A stretch of 21,277 nt of DNA from Frateuria_A sp035695185 (GTDB lineage Bacteria; Pseudomonadota; Gammaproteobacteria; Xanthomonadales; Rhodanobacteraceae): positions 1 to 21,277 of the forward strand of contig NZ_DASSES010000181.1 in the NCBI RefSeq assembly GCF_035695185.1, read 5' to 3'. The translations under genes were made by a program, and so were the position numbers. Below the pieces are notes generated by a model. The model was not told where the DNA came from, searched no databases, and was given only the letters and a program-made list of their open reading frames with translations. Below are positions 14,534 to 21,277 of the stretch, one piece after another; the first letter of the stretch is position 1; each line of letters opens with the position of its first letter.

Positions 14534-17368
14534 TTACTCCGCCGACTGGTCGTCGCCGACCGGCGCGACCAGCGCCTGCTCGACGAGCGCCGTCTGTTCG
14601 GCGATGTGGGTATTGAGGTGACCGGCGGCCGGGGCGGGCGATCGGCCGCGGCCGGCGTACGACAGGCTGTGCTTCGAGCCGACGCAGGCCTGCAGGTGGT
14701 GGCGGATCTGGAACCAGGCGCCCTGGTTCATCGGCTCCTCCTGGCACCACACCACTTCCCTGGCCGACGGGTACTTCGCCAGCTCCTCGACCACGCGCGG
14801 GCGCGGGAACGGGTAGAGCTGCTCGACGCGCACGATGGCCACGTCGGTCAGGCCGCGCTTCTCCGCGTCCTCCAGCAGGTCGTAGTAGACCTTGCCCGAG
14901 CACAGCACCACACGCTTGACCTTCTTCGGCGCAAGCTCGCGGTGCTCGCCGATCACCAGCTGGAACTGGCCGCCGGCCAGCTCGTCCAGCGAGGACACCG
15001 CCAGCTTGTGGCGCAGCAGCGACTTGGGCGTCATCACGATCAGCGGCTTGCGCACCGGGCGCACCATCTGCCGGCGGATCATGTGGAAAGCCTGCGCCGG
15101 GGTGGTCGGCACGCACACCTGCATGTTGTCCATCGCGCACAGCTGCAGGAAGCGCTCCAGGCGGGCGGAGGAGTGCTCCGGGCCCTGGCCTTCGTAGCCG
15201 TGCGGCAGGAACAGCGCCAGCCCGCACAGCCGGTTCCACTTGGCCTCGCCCGAGCTGATGAACTGGTCGATCACCACCTGCGCGCCGTTGGCGAAGTCGC
15301 CGAACTGGGCTTCCCAGATGTCCAGCGTCTGCGGGTCGGTGGTCGCATGGCCGTATTCGAACGCAATCACCGCTTCCTCGGACAGCAGCGAGTCGATGAT
15401 CTCGACGTCGGCGCCCGGGCGCACGGTGGCCAGCGGCATGTAGGTGTGGCCGTCCTTCTGGTCGTGCAGCACCGCGTGGCGGTGGAAGAAGGTACCGCGC
15501 CCGGAATCCTGGCCGACCAGGCGCAGGTTGTAGTCCTGGTCGATCAGCGTCGCGTAGGCCAGGTTCTCGGCGAAGCCCCAGTCGGCCGGGTGCTCGCCCG
15601 AGGCCATCTTGCGGCGGTCGTCGTAGATCTTGGCGACGCGCGGCTGCAGCGTGAGGTCGGCGGGCAGGTCCAGCAGGCGGTTGGCGAGCTCCAGCAGCTT
15701 CTGCTTCGGCACGCCCGTGTCGGTCTGGGTCGACAGCTTGCCACCGAGGAAGCGGCTCCAGTCCACGTGGATGTCGCGCTTCGGGTCCGGGTCCAGTGCG
15801 GTCATCGAGCCGCCGGCTTCCAGGCGGTCGCGGTAGGCGTCCAGCTCCTTCTTGCCGTCGCCTTCGGCCAGCACGCCTTCCTTGACCAGCTGCTGCGCGT
15901 AAAGGTCGCGCGTGGTCGGTCGCTTCTTGATGACCTGGTACATCACCGGCTGCGTGGCGGAGGGTTCGTCCGCCTCGTTGTGGCCGTGGCGGCGGTAGCA
16001 GACCAGGTCGATGACCACGTCCTTGCGGAACTGCTTGCGGAATTCGTAGGCCAGGCGGGTGACCTCGATCACCGCCTCGGGGTCGTCCCCGTTCACGTGC
16101 AGCACCGGCGCGTTGACCATCTTGGCCAGGTCGGTGCAGTACAGGGTCGAGCGCGCGTCCTGCGGATTGGAGGTGGTGAAGCCCACCTGGTTGTTGATCA
16201 CGATGTGCAGGCTGCCGCCGATGCGGAAGCCGCGTGCCTGCGACATCTGGAACAGTTCCATGTTGACGCCCTGGCCGGCGAAGGCCGCGTCGCCATGGAC
16301 CAGCACCGCCATCGACTGGGTACGCTCGCCGTCATGGCGGCGGATCTGCCGCGCACGCACGGAGCCGGCGACCACCGGGTTGACGATCTCCAGGTGCGAC
16401 GGGTTGAACGCCAGTGCCACGTGCACGCCGTTGCCCTTGGGCGTTTTGACGTCGGCGGAGAAGCCCATGTGGTACTTCACGTCGCCCGAGTGGGCCGGGT
16501 CATCCGGGTGTTCGAATTTGCCCTCGAACTCGTCGAACAAAGTCTTGGGCGGCTTGCCCAGGATGTTGACCAGCACGTTGAGGCGGCCGCGATGGGCCAT
16601 GCCGATGACCACGTCCTTGACGCCGTTGTCGCCGGCGGCGGTGACGATGTCGTCGACCATCGGGATCAGGCTGTCGCCGCCTTCCAGCGAGAAGCGCTTC
16701 TGGCCGACGTACTTGGTGTGCAGGTAGCGCTCCAGGCCCTCGGCGGCGGTCAGGCCGGCCAGCACGCGCTTCTTGCCGCTGGCGTCCAGCCCGGCGCTGC
16801 CGTTGGCCTGCTCCAGGCGGGTATAGATCCAGCTGCGCTGCGCGTGGTCGGAGATGTACATGAACTCCGCGCCGATGGTGCTGGCGTAGATCTTCTTCAG
16901 GCGCGAAAGCAGCTCGCGCAGCTTCATGCGCTGGCCGCCCCCGGCGAAGGTGCCACAGTCGAATTCGGTGTCCAGGTCGGCTTCGGAGAGGCCATGGAAG
17001 GCCAGCCCCAGGTCCGGCGCCTCCATCTTGTTGGCCAGGCCCAGCGGGTCCAGGTCGGCGGCCAGGTGGCCGCGCGAGCGGTAGGCGGTCAGCAGGCGCA
17101 GCACGCCGGCCTGCTTGCGGGCATGGGCGTCGTCGACCGGGGCGCCGGCCGCGCGGCGCTGCTGCTGCGCCGCCTCGATGCGGGCGATGGCGGCCGAATG
17201 GGGGACATCGCTGCCGCGGCCCCTGAACGATTCGAAGTAACCGGCCCAGTCGGCCGTGACCGACGCGGGATCGGCGAGCCAGGACTCGTAAAGCTGCTCG
17301 ACGTAATCGGCGTTGCCGCCGGCGAGTTGGGAGGACTCGGAAAACTCGCGAATCAGGTTCGTGCTCAC
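14534..17368 (-). CDS. sucA: 2-oxoglutarate dehydrogenase E1 component
   Basis: E1 is the thiamine-diphosphate enzyme that decarboxylates 2-oxoglutarate and succinylates the E2 lipoyl arm. The 944-aa length is typical. The N-terminal segment DYVEQLYESWLADP (21-34) is the E2/E3-binding region of SucA. The catalytic core includes GMAHRGRLNVL (256-266). The thiamine-diphosphate/metal motif runs from HGDAAFAGQG (358-367) to NNQVGFTTS (392-400). The C-terminal half carries the transketolase-like pyrimidine and C-terminal domains. The start is GTG at 17368-17366, giving STNLIREFSESSQL; no strong ribosome binding site is visible, so the start is slightly uncertain. It is first in the operon, with a perfect TATAAT upstream. 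Confidence 0.97.
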   Translation of the reverse strand: MSTNLIREFSESSQLAGGNADYVEQLYESWLADPASVTADWAGYFESFRGRGSDVPHSAAIARIEAAQQQRRAAGAPVDDAHARKQAGVLRLLTAYRSRGHLAADLDPLGLANKMEAPDLGLAFHGLSEADLDTEFDCGTFAGGGQRMKLRELLSRLKKIYASTIGAEFMYISDHAQRSWIYTRLEQANGSAGLDASGKKRVLAGLTAAEGLERYLHTKYVGQKRFSLEGGDSLIPMVDDIVTAAGDNGVKDVVIGMAHRGRLNVLVNILGKPPKTLFDEFEGKFEHPDDPAHSGDVKYHMGFSADVKTPKGNGVHVALAFNPSHLEIVNPVVAGSVRARQIRRHDGERTQSMAVLVHGDAAFAGQGVNMELFQMSQARGFRIGGSLHIVINNQVGFTTSNPQDARSTLYCTDLAKMVNAPVLHVNGDDPEAVIEVTRLAYEFRKQFRKDVVIDLVCYRRHGHNEADEPSATQPVMYQVIKKRPTTRDLYAQQLVKEGVLAEGDGKKELDAYRDRLEAGGSMTALDPDPKRDIHVDWSRFLGGKLSTQTDTGVPKQKLLELANRLLDLPADLTLQPRVAKIYDDRRKMASGEHPADWGFAENLAYATLIDQDYNLRLVGQDSGRGTFFHRHAVLHDQKDGHTYMPLATVRPGADVEIIDSLLSEEAVIAFEYGHATTDPQTLDIWEAQFGDFANGAQVVIDQFISSGEAKWNRLCGLALFLPHGYEGQGPEHSSARLERFLQLCAMDNMQVCVPTTPAQAFHMIRRQMVRPVRKPLIVMTPKSLLRHKLAVSSLDELAGGQFQLVIGEHRELAPKKVKRVVLCSGKVYYDLLEDAEKRGLTDVAIVRVEQLYPFPRPRVVEELAKYPSAREVVWCQEEPMNQGAWFQIRHHLQACVGSKHSLSYAGRGRSPAPAAGHLNTHIAEQTALVEQALVAPVGDDQSAE

Positions 17369-17441
17369 GTCACCACCGGCAGGGAAGGGAGGCTTGCGGC
17401 CGCCCGCCTGGGGAAGGACGAGGGCCGATGCAATCTTAACG

Positions 17442-17472
17442 ATTATACGCCGGGCCTGCTGCGCCGCGGCAA
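17442..17472 (-). promoter_or_regulatory. sucA operon promoter candidate
   Basis: A perfect TATAAT lies at 17447-17442 on the minus strand, 73 bases before the sucA start codon. TTGCCG (17472-17467; 4 of 6) lies upstream with a 19-base spacer, slightly long. The perfect -10 within very GC-rich DNA makes this the best operon promoter. Confidence 0.65.
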
Positions 17473-17499
17473 GCCGGACAACGGTTTGGAGGTCGCGGC

Positions 17500-17644
17500 G
17501 TGGCCACGGATTTCAAGGCCGTGCGGCGGCGGATCGGCATGGCATGGTGCCTGCGGCGGTCCGCCGCGCCGGGTTGGCGGCGCGGGCGGCAATCCAGCCC
17601 CGGTTCAGTTCAGCGCCGACGGACTGCCGACCAGTGCCCGGGTG
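17500..17644. other. Gene-free stretch between the kinase gene and the sucA promoter
   Basis: No convincing gene is present; the short open frames here have no supporting motif. CCGCCGCGCC (17561-17570) can pair with GGCGCGGGCGG (17579-17589) with one bulged G. This lies downstream of the hybrid kinase on the minus strand and may mark its mRNA end, but no T-run follows. Confidence 0.4.
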
Positions 17645-19699
17645 CTACGCGCCGGCGTGCGCCGCCGCGGCGATGGCGTCCTGCAGCTGGCTGGGCGTGA
17701 ATGGCTTGGACACCACGATCACCCCTTCGGGCGCGCCGGAAATGGCCGCCTTGTCTGCATAGCCGCTGATGATGATCCCCGGCAGGCCCGGCTTGGCCGC
17801 ACGCAGCTTGCGGATCACCTCCGATCCGGAGACCAGTGGCATGGCGTAGTCGCTGATGATGAAGTCGATCGCCTCCAGGTCGTCCGCCTGGAGCAGCTGG
17901 CTCACGTGCTCGCCGTCGGCCGCCGTGGTGACCCGGTGCCCCAGGTCCTCCAGCATGGCGGCGGTGGTGGCGCGCACGCCCTCGTGGTCGTCCACCAGCA
18001 GGATGTGGCGGGCGCGATTGCGCATGGCCGCACCATCGATGGGCGGGCTTGCCGGGAGACGACGGGTCGCTTCCGGGGAGCGCGGCAGCCAGATCTCGAC
18101 CGTCGTGCCCTGGTCCAGGCGGCTTTCGATGCGCATCGTGCCGCCCGACTGCTGGGCGAAGCCGTAGACCATGGACAGGCCCAGGCCCGTGCCCTTGCCG
18201 ACCGCCTTGGTAGTGAAGAACGGTTCGGTGACCCGTTCGAGCATGTCTGCGGGAATGCCGCAGCCGGTGTCGGAAACCGCCACCACCACGTAGTCGCCGG
18301 CGACGGCGTCCTCGCCCCCGCCGATGCTGGCGTTGCGGCAGGCGATGCTGATCTTGCCGCCGTCGGGCATCGCGTCGCGGGCGTTGATCGCCAGGTTCAT
18401 CAGCGCCAGTTCCAGTTGCGTCTCGTCGGCGTAGGCCGCCCAGAGCCCGTCTTCCAGCTGCCATTCCAGCGCGACCAGCCCGCCCAGCGTATGGGTGAGC
18501 AGCTGGGTGACCGTGCCCGACAGGTTGGCCATGTCGACGCGGGCGGGTTCGAGCTTCTGCTTGCGCGCGAAGGCGAGCAGCCTCGAGACCAGCTCGGCGC
18601 CCTGCTGCGCCGCGTGGCGCGTCATCTCCAGCACCTTGCGCTGGTCGTCCGCCAGCGTGACGCGCCGTTCGATCAGGCCCAGGCCACCGAGCACGGCCGC
18701 CAGCAGGTTGTTGAAGTCGTGCGCGATGCCGCCGGTGAGCTGGCCCAGCGCATCCATCTTGCGCACGTGCAGCAGCTGCGTCTCGAGGTTCTTCCGGTCG
18801 GTGACGTCGAGCAGGGTGCCGGCGTACTCCAGCGGCTGCCCCTCCGGGTCGCGCAGCAGCACGGCCTGGTCGAGGAAATGCTTGTAGGTGCCGTCGGCGC
18901 ACTGCCAGCGGTACTCGACCGCGTAGGCGCGCCCCGCGCGGCGCGCGCGCAGGGCAGCGGCGACCCGGTCGCGGTCCTCCGGATGCAGCCGATCGAGCCA
19001 GAGCGTGGGCGTGGCGACGACGTCGTCATAATTGAAGCCGGTCACCGCCGTGAAGTTGCCGCTTACGAACTTGGGCATGCGCGGCGTCGCGTCCTGGTCC
19101 TCCAGGTACAGCACCAGGGGCAGCGACTGGATGATCGCCGCCTGGCGCTGCTCGACCAGGCGCAGCTCCTGCTCGGCGCGCAGGCGCTCGGCGTTGGCGC
19201 GCAGGTTGGCGTCGAGCAACTGCTGCTCCTGCCGGGCCTTGCGGCGAACCTCGCGGGTCATCATGTACAGGTCGACGAACACCGCCGCCTTGGAGCGCAG
19301 GACCACCGGCTCGACCGGCTTGAACACGTAGTCGACCGCGCCCATCGAGTAGCCGCGGATCAGGTGCTCGGTTTCCTTGTTGACCGCCGACAGGAAGATG
19401 ATCGGGATGCGCTTGGTCTGCTCGCGCGCGCGGATGATCTGCGCGGTCTCGTAGCCGTCCATGCCCGGCATGTAGACGTCCAGCAGGATCACCGCGAACT
19501 CGCCCTTGAGCAGTTGCCTGAGCGCGTCCTCGCCGGACCGGGCGAGCACCACGTCGGCAATGTCCTCCAGCACGGTACGGATGGCGAGCAGGTTGCGCTC
19601 GTCGTCATCCACGATGAGGATGCGTGCCCGCTCCGACGGCTCGGCGGGGGGCACGCGCCGCAGGGTGGACAGGGGCTGGCGGGAAACGGGTAGGTTCAT
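17645..19699 (-). CDS. Soluble hybrid histidine kinase, REC-PAS-HisKA-HATPase-REC
   Basis: This 684-aa protein has no membrane segment or signal peptide and should be cytoplasmic. An N-terminal receiver (about 25-140) has Asp31-Asp32 and phosphoacceptor Asp74 in ILLDVYMPGMDG. A charged coiled coil (about 145-190) links it to a PAS/PAC sensor (about 190-305). HisKA holds phosphoacceptor His327 in GGIAHDFNNLL. The HATPase domain has the N-box NLAINARDAM (435-444), DTGCGIP (477-483) and GKGTGLGLS (501-509). A C-terminal receiver (about 565-680) has Asp570-Asp571 and Asp617 in IISDYAMP. An input receiver fused to a kinase suggests it takes phosphate from, or is allosterically set by, another kinase; the hybrid kinase ending 18 bases upstream is the obvious candidate. 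No output domain is present. Confidence 0.9.
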   Translation of the reverse strand: MNLPVSRQPLSTLRRVPPAEPSERARILIVDDDERNLLAIRTVLEDIADVVLARSGEDALRQLLKGEFAVILLDVYMPGMDGYETAQIIRAREQTKRIPIIFLSAVNKETEHLIRGYSMGAVDYVFKPVEPVVLRSKAAVFVDLYMMTREVRRKARQEQQLLDANLRANAERLRAEQELRLVEQRQAAIIQSLPLVLYLEDQDATPRMPKFVSGNFTAVTGFNYDDVVATPTLWLDRLHPEDRDRVAAALRARRAGRAYAVEYRWQCADGTYKHFLDQAVLLRDPEGQPLEYAGTLLDVTDRKNLETQLLHVRKMDALGQLTGGIAHDFNNLLAAVLGGLGLIERRVTLADDQRKVLEMTRHAAQQGAELVSRLLAFARKQKLEPARVDMANLSGTVTQLLTHTLGGLVALEWQLEDGLWAAYADETQLELALMNLAINARDAMPDGGKISIACRNASIGGGEDAVAGDYVVVAVSDTGCGIPADMLERVTEPFFTTKAVGKGTGLGLSMVYGFAQQSGGTMRIESRLDQGTTVEIWLPRSPEATRRLPASPPIDGAAMRNRARHILLVDDHEGVRATTAAMLEDLGHRVTTAADGEHVSQLLQADDLEAIDFIISDYAMPLVSGSEVIRKLRAAKPGLPGIIISGYADKAAISGAPEGVIVVSKPFTPSQLQDAIAAAAHAGA

Positions 19700-19717
19700 G
19701 GGGGGAATGCTCCGCGC

Positions 19718-21277
19718 TTACAGCGCGACGGCGGACGTCCGCTCGCGCGACCGGGCGAGCCAGACGCGCAGCAACGCCAGCAGCAGTTCGATGTCGACCG
19801 GCTTGGCGATGTAGTCGGAGGCGCCCGCATCCAGGCACTTCTGGCGGTCGCCCTTCATCGCCTTGGCGGTGACCGCGATCAGCGGCACCTCGGCCAGCGC
19901 GGGCTGCGCACGGATCTGCTGCATGGTTTCGTAGCCGTCCATCTCGGGCATCATGATATCGATAAGCGCGATGTCGATCCCGGGGGTCTGCTCCAGGATC
20001 AGGATGCCTTCGCGGCCGCCCTCGGCATGCAGGACTTCCACGCCGTGGCTCTCCAGCACGCTGGTCAGCGAATAGATGTTGCGGATGTCGTCGTCGACGA
20101 TGAGGATGCGCGCGCCGGCCAGCTCCGTCATCGGGTGCATGCTGCCGGCCGCTTCGGGCGCCGGCTGCGGCGTGGGCGCCTGGCGAATGTGTTCGGCCAG
20201 GCGGGCGAACACCTGGGTCAGCTGCTCCGGTGCGGCCGGCTTCTCGGTGACGCCGAATGCGCCCAGGCTCAAGGCCGAGTCGAGCTTGTCCGCGCCGGAG
20301 ATCACGTGGATCGGCATGTGCATGGTCTGCGGATCGTGCTTGAGCAGGTCCAGCAGCACGAAACCGTCGATGTCCGACAGGCCGAGGTCGAGGGTGATCG
20401 CGTGCGGCTGCAGCTTGCGCGCCAGCGTCAGGGTGCCGGCGCCGGCCGTGGAGACCACGCCCTTGAGTCCTGCCTCGCGGGCGATGTCCAGCAGGATCGA
20501 CGCGAAGGTCGGGTCGTCCTCCACGATCAGCACGAAAGGCGAGTCGCCCAGTGCGTCACGGTCGTCGGTGACCTCCATCGGCGCCGGCAGGGCCCCGGGC
20601 ACCATGGCGCCGCTGTTGTCGTAGCGCGCGCTGCTGCTGCCCATGGTCGGCGCGACCGGCGAGAGGGCTTCCAGGGGAACGAACAGGGTGAAGGTCGAGC
20701 CCACTCCCGGGGTCGAGCGCACCTGCAGTTCGCCGCCGATCAGGCGCGCGATCTCGCGGCTGATCGAAAGGCCCAGGCCGGTGCCGCCGTACTTGCGGCT
20801 GGTGGTGCCGTCGGCCTGCTGGAAGGCTTCGAAGATGAGCTTCTGCTTGTCCTTCGGGATGCCGATGCCGGTGTCGGTGACGGCGATCTCGATCGCGTGC
20901 TCGGCATAGCGCAGCACCGGATGGTTGGTGCTCCAGCCGCCGGACACCTGGCGCACCGCGAGCGTGACGCTGCCTTCGCCGGTGAACTTGAAGGCGTTGG
21001 ACAGCAGGTTGAGCACGACCTGCTGCAGGCGCTTCTCGTCGGTGCGGATCGATGCGGGGAGACCGGCATCGAATTCCACCCGGAACTCCAGGTTCTTGTC
21101 GCTGGCCAGCTGCCGGAAGGTGCGCTCCATGTGCTGCTTGAGCCCGCTGAGCGGCATCTCGCCGATTTCGATGGACACAGTGCCCGACTCGATCTTCGAC
21201 AGATCGAGGATGTCGTTGATCAGGCTCAGCAGGTCCGAGCCGGCCGAGTGGATGGTGCGGGCGAACTCGGTCTGCTT
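19718..21277 (-). CDS. Hybrid histidine kinase with two C-terminal receivers, N-terminus off the window
   Basis: The frame is open to the window edge, so the true start and sensor part are missing; a GTG at 21178 is internal, not a start. The visible 519 residues begin in the second HisKA helix (LLSLINDILDLSKIESG, ending near 31), so the phospho-His lies outside. The HATPase domain follows, with its N-box Asn94 in LLSNAFKF, DTGIGIP (135-141) and GGTGLGLS (164-171). The first receiver (about 247-363) has Asp297 in TLDLGLSDIDG, and the second (about 390-505) has Asp440 in LIDIMMPEMDG. It is first of a two-gene unit with the REC-first kinase, 18 bases apart. Such multi-receiver kinases often carry HAMP or GAF inputs, not visible here. 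Confidence 0.9.
   Translation of the reverse strand, partial: KQTEFARTIHSAGSDLLSLINDILDLSKIESGTVSIEIGEMPLSGLKQHMERTFRQLASDKNLEFRVEFDAGLPASIRTDEKRLQQVVLNLLSNAFKFTGEGSVTLAVRQVSGGWSTNHPVLRYAEHAIEIAVTDTGIGIPKDKQKLIFEAFQQADGTTSRKYGGTGLGLSISREIARLIGGELQVRSTPGVGSTFTLFVPLEALSPVAPTMGSSSARYDNSGAMVPGALPAPMEVTDDRDALGDSPFVLIVEDDPTFASILLDIAREAGLKGVVSTAGAGTLTLARKLQPHAITLDLGLSDIDGFVLLDLLKHDPQTMHMPIHVISGADKLDSALSLGAFGVTEKPAAPEQLTQVFARLAEHIRQAPTPQPAPEAAGSMHPMTELAGARILIVDDDIRNIYSLTSVLESHGVEVLHAEGGREGILILEQTPGIDIALIDIMMPEMDGYETMQQIRAQPALAEVPLIAVTAKAMKGDRQKCLDAGASDYIAKPVDIELLLALLRVWLARSRERTSAVAL

Noticed and set aside
14516..14540. The T-run right after the sucA stop (minus strand) as an intrinsic terminator.
   Set aside because: No adequate stem precedes the T-run, and sucA-sucB-lpdA are expected to be co-transcribed.
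13346..19693. A stop-free plus-strand frame of 2115 codons across sucB, sucA and the hybrid kinase gene.
   Set aside because: It is antisense to three well-supported genes and its His/Val/Asp/Arg-rich translation has no domain. Long antisense frames arise from strong GC bias at third codon positions.

Overview
The window is about 21 kb of dense, very GC-rich chromosome with ordinary housekeeping content and no phage, transposase, CRISPR array, tRNA or rRNA that I can see. The gene set points to a gammaproteobacterium of the Xanthomonadales (Xanthomonadaceae/Rhodanobacteraceae type). It has a two-subunit class III PHA synthase (phaE-phaC), mtnA next to gyrA, a sucA-sucB-lpd operon, a PilH-type regulator and a GTAG-type REP pair. 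The family assignment is inference from gene content and style, not a database match.

Layout, left to right. Positions 1-562 hold the 3' end of pnp (KH and S1 domains), followed by a short palindromic repeat and a textbook intrinsic terminator. Positions 777-2692 hold phaE-phaC, which make polyhydroxyalkanoate. Positions 2762-4197 hold mtnA (methionine salvage), overlapped by a small GtrA-type membrane protein gene. gyrA follows at 4347-6953, preceded by an extended -10 promoter and a terminator-shaped hairpin inside its own leader, and closed by an intrinsic terminator. Positions 7048-9198 form a stress-protection block: a one-Cys peroxiredoxin on the minus strand, divergent from hsp20 and a cbpA-type J-domain co-chaperone, with a heat-shock-like promoter between them.

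From 9464 to the end every gene is on the minus strand. There is a single-domain PilH-like response regulator, then a two-gene unit (LOG-family nucleotide hydrolase, then YhdH/AcuI-type reductase). An inverted REP pair separates that unit from sucA-sucB-lpd, which encodes the complete 2-oxoglutarate dehydrogenase complex. Two adjacent hybrid histidine kinases follow, the upstream one cut by the window edge. They carry four receiver domains in all and no visible Hpt domain.

Most of the window is conserved metabolism and signalling. The points most worth checking are the hairpin with a T-run in the gyrA leader, Ala at the quinolone-determining position 83 of GyrA, the REC-first kinase fed by a neighbouring double-receiver kinase, the histone-like basic tail on PhaE, and several long hairpins at gene junctions. 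I did not find convincing evidence for a wholly new system.
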